Positions 25,428-33,858 of a DNA stretch of 40,741 nt are shown here, in pieces (position 1 is the stretch's first letter; every line of letters begins with the position of its first letter). The stretch covers positions 1-40,741 of the forward strand of contig CAMWIJ010000021.1 of the NCBI GenBank assembly GCA_947174275.1, in the 5' to 3' direction. A program made the translations under genes and the position numbers. Origin of the DNA: an uncultured Muribaculaceae bacterium. GTDB taxonomy: Bacteria > Bacteroidota > Bacteroidia > Bacteroidales > Muribaculaceae. The notes below the pieces were generated by a model. The model was not told the origin of the DNA. It ran no database searches and saw nothing but the letters and a program-made list of their open reading frames with translations.

Positions 25428-26108
25428 TTAAGATTGGATTGCGCGGACTATGCGCGATGTGATGTCGGTGGCCGAGCAGTAGTCGGTGAGCAGACGGCGT
25501 GCTTCGGCATCGATGTCGGCGTCGCTCATGTCGGCGTCGCCGTAGATGTTGACGGTCAGGAGTATGCGTCGTGTCGATGTGTCGACGGCGGTGCGTTCGT
25601 TGTCGGAGGTCGGAGTGCCTATGCCTCCGGCAGCGTCGCGTATGACGGGGAGATTTTCGATGTTGAGGTCGCCGCGGCCTATTCCGGTGTAGGGCTCGTC
25701 GTGACGGCCGCGCCCGAGGGTTATGGTGTCGCCAGCTATTTTGTCGCGGTCAAACACCCCCAGCGAACAGCCGCATTTGAGCGACAGCAGATTGCCGGCG
25801 TCGGCGAGATTGTTGACGACATAGAGTCCGAGCTCTTTGATGATGCGGCGCGACATCTGTTCCTGCGACGGGCGATAGCGGTTTGGGTCTTTGCCGAAAC
25901 GTTTGTAGGCGGCGCGTGTGGCCGCTATGCCGGGGCGCTTGTTGATGTCGGCAATTTCCATCACCTGCCGCATCGATGTGGCAAATCTGTCGATTTCACC
26001 GGTGAGGGCTTCGGGTGTGTCGCCTCCGGTGACATCGGCCTCGATCTGGAGCATGCGGTAGTCGGGCGCCAGCGCGCGGAATTCGTCGGTAAACTCTACG
26101 TTGATCAT
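25428..26108 (-). CDS. B3/B4 tRNA-binding-domain protein
   Basis: A 226-residue protein consisting of the B3/4 fold found in the beta subunit of phenylalanyl-tRNA synthetase and in free-standing proteins of unclear role. RPGIAATRAAYKRFGKDPNRYRPS (about 58-81, abbreviated here by its ends) and the NNLADAGNLLSLKCGCSLGVFD region are typical. The frame is open to 26201, but that extension overlaps queC in another frame; ATG 26108 overlaps the queC stop as ATGA and gives the conserved start MINVEFTDEF. Free-standing B3/4 proteins have been suggested to edit or bind aminoacyl-tRNA; its substrate here is unknown. Sitting directly after queC hints at a tRNA-related job (inference). Confidence 0.85.
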   Translation of the reverse strand: MINVEFTDEFRALAPDYRMLQIEADVTGGDTPEALTGEIDRFATSMRQVMEIADINKRPGIAATRAAYKRFGKDPNRYRPSQEQMSRRIIKELGLYVVNNLADAGNLLSLKCGCSLGVFDRDKIAGDTITLGRGRHDEPYTGIGRGDLNIENLPVIRDAAGGIGTPTSDNERTAVDTSTRRILLTVNIYGDADMSDADIDAEARRLLTDYCSATDITSRIVRAIQS

Positions 26109-26770
26109 GACTTTGATGTTGTGTCGTAGACGGTGGGGTCGTTCACTCCGGCGAGAGCGAAAGCCTCGGCGCGTTCGCGGCAGGTGCCGCAGGTGCCGCA
26201 ATGATGCTCCTCGCCGCGATAGCAGCTGTAGGTGTCGCTGTAGTCGACACCTAAACGCGAGCCGCGCGCCACAATCTCGGCCTTTGTCAGCGATGTGTAG
26301 GGCGCCGACAGGCGGATGCCTTCGTAGGTGCCTTCGGCTATCGCCTTGCCCATGGCGTCGACAAAGCCTGGGCGGCAGTCGGGGTAGATGGCGTGGTCGC
26401 CCGAGTGGTTGGCGATGAGTATGGTCGACAGATTGTCAGACTCGGCGAGGCCGGCAGCGACGGCAAGCATTATGCCGTTGCGGAACGGTACCACCGTTGA
26501 GCGCATGTTGTCGTCGTCATAGTTGCCTTCAGGAATTGCGTCGGCTCCTTCAAGAAGCGAGCTCTTGAAATGACGCGACATGAAGCCAAGGTCGATTTCA
26601 ATCAGCTTTATCCCTAATTTCGCGCAGTTGCGGCGGGCGCATTCGGCTTCACGCTCATTGTGGTTTGAGCCGTAGTGGAAATTGACGGCAAGGGCAATCT
26701 CGTCGGCATACTCCCACAGAAGCGTGGTAGAATCAAGTCCCCCGGAATATACTATCAGTGACTGTTTCAT
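26105..26770 (-). CDS. queC: 7-cyano-7-deazaguanine synthase
   Basis: Converts 7-carboxy-7-deazaguanine to preQ0 with ammonia and ATP in the queuosine pathway. The 221-residue protein has the PP-loop SGGLDST (9-15), VNFHYGSNHNERE (about 29-41) and the C-terminal zinc-binding cysteines CYRGEEHHCGTCGTC (about 184-198). Normal length, start at ATG 26770 (MKQSLIVYSGG). It follows queF by 56 bp and overlaps the B3/B4 gene by 4 bp. queD and queE are not in the window. Confidence 0.96.
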   Translation of the reverse strand: MKQSLIVYSGGLDSTTLLWEYADEIALAVNFHYGSNHNEREAECARRNCAKLGIKLIEIDLGFMSRHFKSSLLEGADAIPEGNYDDDNMRSTVVPFRNGIMLAVAAGLAESDNLSTILIANHSGDHAIYPDCRPGFVDAMGKAIAEGTYEGIRLSAPYTSLTKAEIVARGSRLGVDYSDTYSCYRGEEHHCGTCGTCRERAEAFALAGVNDPTVYDTTSKS

Positions 26771-26826
26771 GATGGGTTGAAGTTTAACACGTTGTCTTTG
26801 TGTTGCCCGGTTGCGGGGCGATATTG

Positions 26827-27297
26827 TCAGAATGAGTCGGGAAACGATGCCTCAAGGCGCTTTTTTACAAGCCATTGGTGGTCGTCGTCGCCGTAGTTGG
26901 CAAACGGATGGATGGCGATGCCGCCGCGGGGTGTGAATATTCCTTTCACCTCGATGTAACGCGGGTTCATGAGCCGGCAGAGGTCTTTCATGATGATATT
27001 CACGCAGTCTTCGTGGAAGTCGCCGTGGTTGCGGAAGCTGAACAGATACAGCTTCAGGCTCTTGCTCTCGACCATTCTCTCGCGTGGTATGTAGCTGATG
27101 ATAATTTTGGCGAAGTCGGGCTGCCCGGTCTTGGGGCACAGCGAAGTGAACTCGGGGCAGGTGAATGTCACGAGGTATTCGTTGCCGGGGTGCTTGTTGA
27201 CAAATGTCTCAAGCACCTCGGGAGCGTATTGTGTGGGATATTTCACTCCGGTGTTGCCCAGGAGCGTTACCCCTTCAAGTTGTTTGTCGTCGCGCAT
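26827..27297 (-). CDS. queF: NADPH-dependent 7-cyano-7-deazaguanine reductase
   Basis: Reduces the nitrile of preQ0 to the amine preQ1, the step after QueC. The 156-residue short-type QueF has nucleophile Cys54 in [12 protein letters not shown], Asp61 as proton donor, the NADPH motif ESKSLKLY (77-84) and [13 protein letters not shown] (about 88-100). It starts 20 bp after rho and precedes queC, so two successive pathway steps are co-transcribed with a transcription factor. Confidence 0.97.
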   Translation of the reverse strand: MRDDKQLEGVTLLGNTGVKYPTQYAPEVLETFVNKHPGNEYLVTFTCPEFTSLCPKTGQPDFAKIIISYIPRERMVESKSLKLYLFSFRNHGDFHEDCVNIIMKDLCRLMNPRYIEVKGIFTPRGGIAIHPFANYGDDDHQWLVKKRLEASFPDSF

Positions 27298-27317
27298 GTT
27301 TCGGTCAGTTTATATGG

Positions 27318-29342
27318 TTAGTCGCCCATTGTGCGGAGCAGCTCGTCGTTGTCGCGGGTGCGCTCCATGCGGTCTTTGATGAATTCCATCGCCTCGATCG
27401 AGTTGCGGTCGGAAAGGAAGCGGCGGAGTATCCACATGCGGTTGAGGGTTTCGGTGCGCAGCAGCAGGTCGTCGCGGCGTGTGCTCGACGCCGTGATGTC
27501 GACGGCGGGGAATATACGTTTGTTTGACAGCTTGCGGTCGAGCTGCAGCTCCATGTTGCCGGTGCCTTTGAATTCCTCGAAGATGACCTCGTCCATTTTC
27601 GAACTTGTCTCGGTCAGGGCTGTGGCTATGATGGTGAGCGAGCCGCCGCCTTCGATGTTGCGGGCTGCACCGAAGAAACGTTTCGGTTTCTGGAGGGCGT
27701 TTGCGTCGACACCGCCCGAGAGGATTTTGCCTGACGCGGGGCTGACGGTGTTGTAGGCGCGTGCCAGACGTGTGATCGAGTCGAGGAGTATCACCACGTC
27801 GTGGCCGCATTCCACCATTCGTTTTGCCTTTTCGAGCACGATGCTTGCGATTTTGACATGGCGGTCGGCGGGTTCGTCGAACGTCGATGCGATGACTTCG
27901 GCGTTGACTGAGCGCATCATGTCGGTGACCTCCTCCGGACGCTCGTCAATGAGCAGTATCATGATGTAGGTCTCGGGGTGGTTTTCGGCAATGGCGTTGG
28001 CGATATCTTTAAGAAGCAGTGTCTTACCTGTTTTCGGGGGAGCTACAATCAGACCGCGCTGACCTTTGCCGATGGGTGAGAACATGTCGACAACGCGTGT
28101 CGATATGTTGCACGAACGGCCTGACGTAAGGTCGAATTTCTCATCGGGGAAAAGCGGTGTGAGATGCTCGAAGAGTGTGCGGTCGCGGATAAATTCGGGA
28201 GTGCGGCCGTTGATCATGCGGGCCTCGCACATCGGGAAATATTTGTCGCCTTCGTGGGGCGGACGTATCGTGCATTCAACCACGTCGCCCGGACGCAGCG
28301 CATATTGCTTTATCTGCTGCTGTGTCACATAGATGTCGTCGGGAGATGACAGATAGTTGTAGTCGCTTGAGCGCAGGAAACCGTAGCCTTCGGGCATCAC
28401 TTCGAGCACGCCCTGAGCTTCGATGAGTCCGTCGAAATTGTAGCGGTGCTCCTGTCGGCCGGGCTGTTGCTGCTGTTGCTGCTTGTTGCGGTTCTTCTTG
28501 TTTTTCTTGCCCTGTTGCTGCTGTTGCTGCGGTGTCTGTGTGTCGGCTCCGGGCTCATGGATTATGATGGGAGCCGCAGCCGCTGCGGCAGCCGCTTCCT
28601 CGCGTTCTTTCTGCGAGCGGGGGGCGAATGTCTTGCCGCCGGCGCGGGGGAAGAACGATCCGAACGATACCTGTTGCTGCTGGCGGGGTTCACGCTGCTG
28701 ATGCTGCTGCATGTTGCCGCCCTGTTGCTGCTGGGGTTCGGTGGCATCGGGAGTGGTGGTTTCGGCAGCTGTGGCTTCGGGCAGTGCGAGGGGCAATGCT
28801 GCGGGAGCGGAAGCAGGCTCTTGGGCGGGCTGCTGTGCGGGAGCCGCTTCGGCCGGTGTCGTCGCTTCGGCGGCTTCGGGCTGTTGCTCCGTTTCGGCTG
28901 CCTTTGCCTTGGGTTTGCGTCCGCGGCGCTGGGGTGCGGCCTGAGGAGCGTCGTTTTCGGCCGCCGCTTCCTGCTGAGTAGCCTCTGCCGGAGCTTCTGC
29001 AGCCTCGGCTTTCGGTTTGCGCGCGCCACGGCGGCGGGGTGCCGCTGCAGAGTCGGCTGTAGCGTCGGCCGCCGGAGTCTCTGCCGTTTCTGCCGAAGCG
29101 GTCTCTTCGGTCTCGCGGGGCTTGCGCGGAGTCTTTTCGGCGCGTTTCTCACGCGGCTGACGGCGTTTCTTCTCCTGAGGATTTGCCGCTGAAGTTGAGG
29201 CTACGTTGATAGCCTGGTTGTCAAGAATATCGTAAATAATATTTTGTCGGTTTTCGGGATTGAATTTTTTTATGCCCATCGACTCGGCTACCTGGCGGAG
29301 CTTGTCGTCGTCCATGGCTGAAAGTTCATGAATATTATACAT
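27318..29342 (-). CDS. rho: Transcription termination factor Rho with long disordered insertion
   Basis: An RNA-dependent hexameric ATPase that ends transcription. Residues 1-45 are the Rho N-terminal helix domain. About 50-300 are a low-complexity insertion rich in Ala, Glu, Pro and Gln, with basic clusters ([16 protein letters not shown]), polyglutamine runs and a poly-Ala run. The RNA-binding fold follows ([15 protein letters not shown], about 311-325). The motor has Walker A APPKTGKT (434-441), Walker B MILLIDE (461-467) and [11 protein letters not shown]. At 674 residues it is about 250 longer than E. coli Rho. The Rho of Bacteroides thetaiotaomicron is known to carry such an insertion that supports phase separation; that this one does the same is inference. 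It heads the seven-gene minus-strand run. Confidence 0.97.
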   Translation of the reverse strand: MYNIHELSAMDDDKLRQVAESMGIKKFNPENRQNIIYDILDNQAINVASTSAANPQEKKRRQPREKRAEKTPRKPRETEETASAETAETPAADATADSAAAPRRRGARKPKAEAAEAPAEATQQEAAAENDAPQAAPQRRGRKPKAKAAETEQQPEAAEATTPAEAAPAQQPAQEPASAPAALPLALPEATAAETTTPDATEPQQQQGGNMQQHQQREPRQQQQVSFGSFFPRAGGKTFAPRSQKEREEAAAAAAAAPIIIHEPGADTQTPQQQQQQGKKNKKNRNKQQQQQQPGRQEHRYNFDGLIEAQGVLEVMPEGYGFLRSSDYNYLSSPDDIYVTQQQIKQYALRPGDVVECTIRPPHEGDKYFPMCEARMINGRTPEFIRDRTLFEHLTPLFPDEKFDLTSGRSCNISTRVVDMFSPIGKGQRGLIVAPPKTGKTLLLKDIANAIAENHPETYIMILLIDERPEEVTDMMRSVNAEVIASTFDEPADRHVKIASIVLEKAKRMVECGHDVVILLDSITRLARAYNTVSPASGKILSGGVDANALQKPKRFFGAARNIEGGGSLTIIATALTETSSKMDEVIFEEFKGTGNMELQLDRKLSNKRIFPAVDITASSTRRDDLLLRTETLNRMWILRRFLSDRNSIEAMEFIKDRMERTRDNDELLRTMGD

Positions 29343-29793
29343 GCTTTTAAGTTAAGAATTTACTGATTAGTCGGTATCGGCTCAGTCTTTGAGCCTTTGT
29401 CCCGTCAATGACCCCGACCGGAAGTTTATGCCGGAATCATGTATTGACATGAAACATGGTTTTATCGTGTCGTTTCACCGGTGCGCTGCCTCAATGGCGG
29501 TGGCGCGGTGGCAAAGACTGTGTCCGGCCTCGGCCGGCTGTCGGGAAATTGTATCTTGTTACAGGAAAATCAATCGATTGCCGATTGGCGGTGGGGTGAG
29601 CCCCCGGAGATGATAAGCATTTATCCGTGATTATTATTAGCGTCAGGAAATATCAGACTCCGTCAAATATAACATTCGCGTCGCGGTTTTGGTTTATACG
29701 GAGCTGTTGCGGGAAAATACTGTAAAATAGTTGAGAACATTGCGCGGATGCGTCTGTAGCATGGCATGACTTCGCTCCGGTTTCCCTCTTATT
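29343..29793 (-). promoter_or_regulatory. Long 5' leader of rho
   Basis: Between the predicted transcription start (near 29794) and the rho ATG lie about 450 nt with no convincing ORF. Leaders of this length on rho genes elsewhere can carry feedback regulation by Rho itself; here that is inference only. Confidence 0.4.
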
Positions 29794-29800
29794 TCCGATG

Positions 29801-29830
29801 CAAATTTAATAAATTATATTAATCCCGCAA
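29801..29830 (-). promoter_or_regulatory. Promoter of rho
   Basis: On the minus strand TAAATTTG (29801-29808) fits TAnnTTTG perfectly, with TTG (29828-29830) 19 nt upstream. Confidence 0.6.
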
Positions 29831-29920
29831 AATTTCACCAAAAAATTAATGGCAAAGCGTATAGTAAAAATGGCAAAAATGAAGAGGGGGTTGAAGAGTT
29901 CGGAAAAATGCCTCAAAATC

Positions 29921-30001
29921 GTGGGGACGCACGGCTTGGGTGTTCGATATTAATGCCTGATAGTCAGATTGTTGGCGGACGCACGAGCCGTGCGTCCCTA
30001 C
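29921..30001. repeat. Family-2 REP element, copy C
   Basis: 81 bp. The left arm is decayed (foot GTGG, loop side GCTTGGGTGTTC), the right arm (29977-30001) is perfect. The spacer core is CTGATAGTCAG. It begins 36 bp beyond the DUF4954 stop. Its outer left flank (AGTTCGGAAAAATGCCTC) resembles the flanks of copies B and E. Confidence 0.85.
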
Positions 30002-30037
30002 AATGCGAAATTCTGCAATATTCTAAAAATCAGAGAG

Positions 30038-31936
30038 TCAGCCGATGGTGTCAAGCCGATGTGTTACTGCCGATGAGAGGGCTTCGGCCTGTTCGCGTCG
30101 GGCTTTGAGCAGACCGGCGGCAGTGGAGGAGTCAAGAGTGCCTCTTGCGTTGGTGAAGTCGGCGGCGAGAGCCTCGGGGTCTGCCAGTCCGAAACCGGCT
30201 GTCATGTCGGGATTTGTCAGGTCAAACTCTTTTGCGGCGTCGTGGCGCAGCATCGCGGTCAGCTTGTCGTCGAGCTGTCGCCATTCGTCAAGCAACCGCT
30301 CCACGGTGTCTCTGTCGGGTGAATGCAGGTCTATGTCGGCCGAGGTTGCGATACGCGCAGCAATCCAGTCCCATTCGAGCTGTCGGCTGAAGGTGTCCCA
30401 CTGCGATGCGTCGGGTAGTTCAGCCTGCACAAGCGCTGCGGGGATGGCTGCTCCAGCCATGTCGATCCATCGTCCGGCTCCTGTGGTTTCAGCCGCGTCG
30501 AGGGGCAGTCCGTCGGCAATGCGGCGCAGCAGCGCTCCGAGCATGTAGTGGCGCAAAGCGATATTGTAGAGTGACAGCGCGCGCACTGCATGCGGCCGCT
30601 TTATCACGTAGCCGCGGCAGGTGAGTGTTTCGGTGTCGGGCTGCGATGCCAAAAGGCTGTCGAGCATATCTATGCCCTGTGAAATGCGTTGCGCGGTGTA
30701 GGGGTTGAGCAGCGGGAATGTTATGATGTCGGTCGACGGTCGCGGTCGACGGTCGCGGCGCGGCCATTTGTCGGCGTCGCGCGCCACGCCTATGTTGCCG
30801 AGCGCTATGGCGGGGATGACAAGCGTGTGGCCGTCGCTTTCGACGATATATGAGAAGGGGAGGGCCGATGTGTCGGGGTGCGACTTGTGTCGATCCATCA
30901 CGGTGGAGAACGCGCCGATATGCGCCGGCCACATTATATATGCGTCGGAGGCGAGCTTGACTCCGCGCTCGAGTATGCCGTGATGGCATGGCCCCGACTT
31001 GTAGAGGTGGTTGCTCTGGTTGGCGCCCGAACCGGCGTTGAACATCGATGTCATAGCGCCGATGAGAAGTGTCGACTTGTGCATCGACACGGTGTAAGGC
31101 CCGGCGAAAAGTGCCGCGGCCTCGCCGTTTTCGAGTATGCAGTTGGAGAATATCAGCGAATGGTGGGCACTGAACCCGTTGGCCACGCGGCTTCCCTCCC
31201 CCACAAACACGTGGTCGAGCCTTGCGCCGGTGTCGACTTCGGCTCCGCGTGCCAGAATGAAGCCGGAGGCCATCACGCCGCATCCGGCCTTTGCGCCTTC
31301 GCCCACAGTGCCGTTGACGAGCCGTGACGCGCCGTTGATTTCGGCGCCGGCCATGATATCCACGCCGTCGATATATCCCGCTCCGGTCACAACCGCTTTC
31401 GCGCCTATGACTGTGCGGCGGCAGCGCTTTGCGTCGGCTCGGTCGGAAATCACGCCTTTGAGCCGGTCGACTGTAGCCATGTCGTGGCGGCACATCGCTA
31501 TTGTCCATGCCTCGCGGGCGGTAAGCCCGTAGTATATCGGCACTTCGCGGCCTCCGGTCTCGCTGAGCACGTCGACCACAGTGCCTGCCCCGTGGCTTGT
31601 TTCCTGCCGGCAATCGATTGTGCCGGTGTTTCTTATCGCGGCGCCGTCGCCGACAACGCACCGCGCCATGAAGTCGCCGATATTGGCGATGTGCGCACCG
31701 CGGCCTATCACGCTGTCGATTATGACGGCGTTGCTGATGCCGGCCTCGAATGTGACATCTCCGCACGCCACCGTTCCCTCGGCCGGATGTAGCTCGATGT
31801 CACCCATAAAGGTGACATTGCGGTAGGCTGTGGCGATGAACGGGTCATTGACCTTGATGCGCTCCCAATGGGCGCAGCGGCAGCCGTTGCGCACGAGCAT
31901 GTCGGTTTCTTCGGTCGTGAGGTGTCGGAGACTCAT
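30038..31936 (-). CDS. DUF4954 left-handed beta-helix protein
   Basis: A 632-residue cytoplasmic protein of the Bacteroidetes DUF4954 family, function unproven. About 60-370 are made of imperfect hexapeptide repeats typical of a left-handed beta-helix (IIDSVIGRGAHIANIGDF, VVGDGAAIRNTG, VGEGAKAGCGVMASGFILARGAEVDTGARLDHVFVG), the fold of sugar-nucleotide acyl- and nucleotidyltransferases. The C-terminal 230 residues are mainly helical. It follows rfbC by 23 bp and faces a GlmU-like gene, which fits a role in sugar-nucleotide or surface-glycan metabolism (inference). The start at ATG 31936 (MSLRHLTTEE) follows the neighbouring gene closely. Confidence 0.85.
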   Translation of the reverse strand: MSLRHLTTEETDMLVRNGCRCAHWERIKVNDPFIATAYRNVTFMGDIELHPAEGTVACGDVTFEAGISNAVIIDSVIGRGAHIANIGDFMARCVVGDGAAIRNTGTIDCRQETSHGAGTVVDVLSETGGREVPIYYGLTAREAWTIAMCRHDMATVDRLKGVISDRADAKRCRRTVIGAKAVVTGAGYIDGVDIMAGAEINGASRLVNGTVGEGAKAGCGVMASGFILARGAEVDTGARLDHVFVGEGSRVANGFSAHHSLIFSNCILENGEAAALFAGPYTVSMHKSTLLIGAMTSMFNAGSGANQSNHLYKSGPCHHGILERGVKLASDAYIMWPAHIGAFSTVMDRHKSHPDTSALPFSYIVESDGHTLVIPAIALGNIGVARDADKWPRRDRRPRPSTDIITFPLLNPYTAQRISQGIDMLDSLLASQPDTETLTCRGYVIKRPHAVRALSLYNIALRHYMLGALLRRIADGLPLDAAETTGAGRWIDMAGAAIPAALVQAELPDASQWDTFSRQLEWDWIAARIATSADIDLHSPDRDTVERLLDEWRQLDDKLTAMLRHDAAKEFDLTNPDMTAGFGLADPEALAADFTNARGTLDSSTAAGLLKARREQAEALSSAVTHRLDTIG

Positions 31937-31959
31937 GGAGTATGGTTGTCAGGTTATTG

Positions 31960-32514
31960 TCAGAAACTGAATTTTTCGGCTACCTCGTCGAGGCTGTAGC
32001 CGCGCATATCTTTTTCCGAGAGGAGCATATCTTCGGGGGCGATGCGCCAGTCGATGCCCAGGCGCGGGTCGTCGAAACGGAGTGTCGCCTCTGACTGCGG
32101 GGCATACACGTTGTCAACCTTATACTGGAACTGCGCCGTGTCGCTGAGCACCACGAAGCCGTGGGCAAATCCGCGGGGTATGAAAAGCTGACGGCCGTTT
32201 TCGTGCGACAGCTCTACGGCCACATGCTCGCCGAATGTCGGAGAGTCTTTGCGCAGGTCGACGGCAACGTCAAGCACTGTGCCCTGTGACACCCTTACGA
32301 GTTTGGCCTGCGAAAATTCACCCTTCTGGAAATGGAGGCCGCGGAGCACTCCGCGCGATGAGTATGACTCATTGTCCTGCACGAACTTCACATCTCCAAC
32401 GTTGGCGGTGAATTCCTCCAGCTTGAATGTCTCTGAAAAATATCCGCGGGCGTCGCCGAACCGTTTCGGCTCGATCACCCACACTCCTTCGATTTTTTGT
32501 TTTATAAATTGCAT
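31960..32514 (-). CDS. rfbC: dTDP-4-dehydrorhamnose 3,5-epimerase
   Basis: Third enzyme of dTDP-L-rhamnose synthesis, epimerising C3 and C5 of the 4-keto sugar. The cupin protein has FGDARGYFSETF (about 18-29), RGVLRGLHFQKGEFSQAKLVRV with the active-site His, VDLRKDSPTFG, FIPRGFAHGFVVLSD with the second His, and YKVDNVYAP. The frame is open to 32538 (TTG), but a -7 box at 32536-32543 would place the transcript start inside it; ATG 32514 (MQFIKQKIEG) matches the family start, with ATG 32523 as the alternative. About 184 residues, normal length. The other rhamnose genes are not in the window. Confidence 0.95.
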   Translation of the reverse strand: MQFIKQKIEGVWVIEPKRFGDARGYFSETFKLEEFTANVGDVKFVQDNESYSSRGVLRGLHFQKGEFSQAKLVRVSQGTVLDVAVDLRKDSPTFGEHVAVELSHENGRQLFIPRGFAHGFVVLSDTAQFQYKVDNVYAPQSEATLRFDDPRLGIDWRIAPEDMLLSEKDMRGYSLDEVAEKFSF

Positions 32515-32522
32515 GTTATTCA

Positions 32523-32552
32523 TTGAATGTTTTGGCAAAATTAGTAATTTTG
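32523..32552 (+). promoter_or_regulatory. Divergent promoter palindrome between rfbC and the GlmU-like gene
   Basis: TTG (32523-32525), 19 nt, TAATTTTG (32545-32552) forms a good plus-strand promoter. The -7 box is half of the perfect palindrome CAAAATTAGTAATTTTG (32536-32552), whose other half is a TAATTTTG -7 box for the minus strand (rfbC). The minus side lacks a clear TTG at -33. Confidence 0.6.
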
Positions 32553-32628
32553 TCAGACATTAGGCCTGGTCGTGAAGAAAAAGTTTTCGTGCGGGCGTAA
32601 TGCAACGTGTAGCATATAATTGAATCGG

Positions 32629-33831
32629 ATGATGAATATAATACTTTTTGATGAGCCGCAGGTGCGCGAACATCTTCTGCCACTGTCGTTTACACGCCCT
32701 GTCGCAGACTTCCGCGCGGGCATGACCACCATACGCCGCAAGTGGGAGACCATTCTCCCCGGCCAATATTCATATCTTACCGCCGGGTATCTCTCGGCCA
32801 AGTATGAGCTCAGGCTTGACGATGACGGCGACAATCTATTTGTGGCCGGACACATAATTCCCGACTACAGCTGTGAATTTGCCGCGGCCGTGCGTTCGCT
32901 CGGTCCGGGCGAGGCTCTGGTGTGCGCCGGCGAGACGGTGGCTTTCCGCGGCAGTTATCCCGCTTTTGACAAACGGGAGTATTCCGCTGTCAAGGAATGG
33001 AAGGGAGCGCTGACGGCCATACATCATGTATACGACATTTTCCTGTGTAACGGCGAGCAGATAGTGAAGGATTTCGCAATGCTCGACCTGTCGGACAGTC
33101 AGCCGCTGTCGCCGTCAAACACCCTGATTGGCGATACCGTCGGAGCTGACGGACGTCCGATGCTATACATCGCTCCCGGTGCCACGGTTGAGGGGGCGGT
33201 GATAAATGTCAAGGGAGGCCCGGTCTATATCGGTCCCGACGCCGAAGTGATGGAGGGATGCTGCCTGCGCGGTCCGGTGGCTCTGTGCCGGCATGCCGTG
33301 TTCAATATGGGCACCAAGGTCTATCCGGCCACCACGGTAGGTCCCTGGAGCAAAGTGGGGGGCGAACTCAACAACGCCGTGATTTTCGGCTACAGCAACA
33401 AGGCTCACGACGGATTTCTCGGCAATGCCGTTATCGGCGAGTGGTGCAATCTCGGTGCCGGATGCGTTGCCTCTAATCTTAAGAACGATTACTCCAAGGT
33501 GCGTGTATGGGACTATCCGACTCACCGTTTCCAGCGCACCGACCTGCAGTTCTGCGGGCTTATCATGGGCGACCACTCCAAAGCCGGCATAAACACCATG
33601 TTCAACACAGCCACGGTGGTAGGCGTGGGGTGCAATATCCACGGCTCAGGCTTCCCGCGCACGTTTATCCCGTCGTTCAGCGAAGGGGGTGCCTCGGGCT
33701 TCAATGACGTGCAGTTATCAAAATTTTTCGACATAGCGGAGCGCGCTATGGCCCGCCGCCACAAGGAGCTCACCGATGCCGACCGTAGCATATTCGAGGA
33801 AATCTACAATATAGCTGACACCTATAAATAG
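32629..33831 (+). CDS. GlmU-like nucleotidyltransferase/acetyltransferase (Bacteroidetes type)
   Basis: Matches the alternative GlmU family of Bacteroidetes, predicted to make UDP-N-acetylglucosamine from glucosamine-1-phosphate. N-terminal part: NIILFDEPQVREHLLPLSFTRPVADFRAGM (about 3-32, ends given), with the conserved LPLSFTRPVADFR. From about 170 a left-handed beta-helix follows (MLYIAPGATVEGAVINVKGG, VYIGPDAEVMEGC) ending with GFPRTFIPSFSEGG. About 400 residues, family-typical. The open frame extends to a TTG at 32620; ATG 32629 or 32632 are the likely starts. It is transcribed away from rfbC and 27 bp ahead of a porin gene. Confidence 0.88.
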   Translation: MMNIILFDEPQVREHLLPLSFTRPVADFRAGMTTIRRKWETILPGQYSYLTAGYLSAKYELRLDDDGDNLFVAGHIIPDYSCEFAAAVRSLGPGEALVCAGETVAFRGSYPAFDKREYSAVKEWKGALTAIHHVYDIFLCNGEQIVKDFAMLDLSDSQPLSPSNTLIGDTVGADGRPMLYIAPGATVEGAVINVKGGPVYIGPDAEVMEGCCLRGPVALCRHAVFNMGTKVYPATTVGPWSKVGGELNNAVIFGYSNKAHDGFLGNAVIGEWCNLGAGCVASNLKNDYSKVRVWDYPTHRFQRTDLQFCGLIMGDHSKAGINTMFNTATVVGVGCNIHGSGFPRTFIPSFSEGGASGFNDVQLSKFFDIAERAMARRHKELTDADRSIFEEIYNIADTYK

Positions 33832-33858
33832 GTCATGCCGAGTTTTATGAATTTTGCA

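Noticed and set aside
25428..26201. Longer form of the B3/B4 protein beginning at 26201
   Set aside because: The extra residues (Arg-rich) overlap the 3' end of queC in another frame; ATG 26108 with an ATGA overlap is the natural start.
28446..29192. Long Leu/Cys-rich open frame on the plus strand opposite rho
   Set aside because: It is the antisense image of the low-complexity Rho insertion and has no recognisable domain or start context.
32620..32628. TTG start extending the GlmU-like gene by three codons
   Set aside because: Two ATG codons follow at once, and the family start MNIILFD begins at the second.
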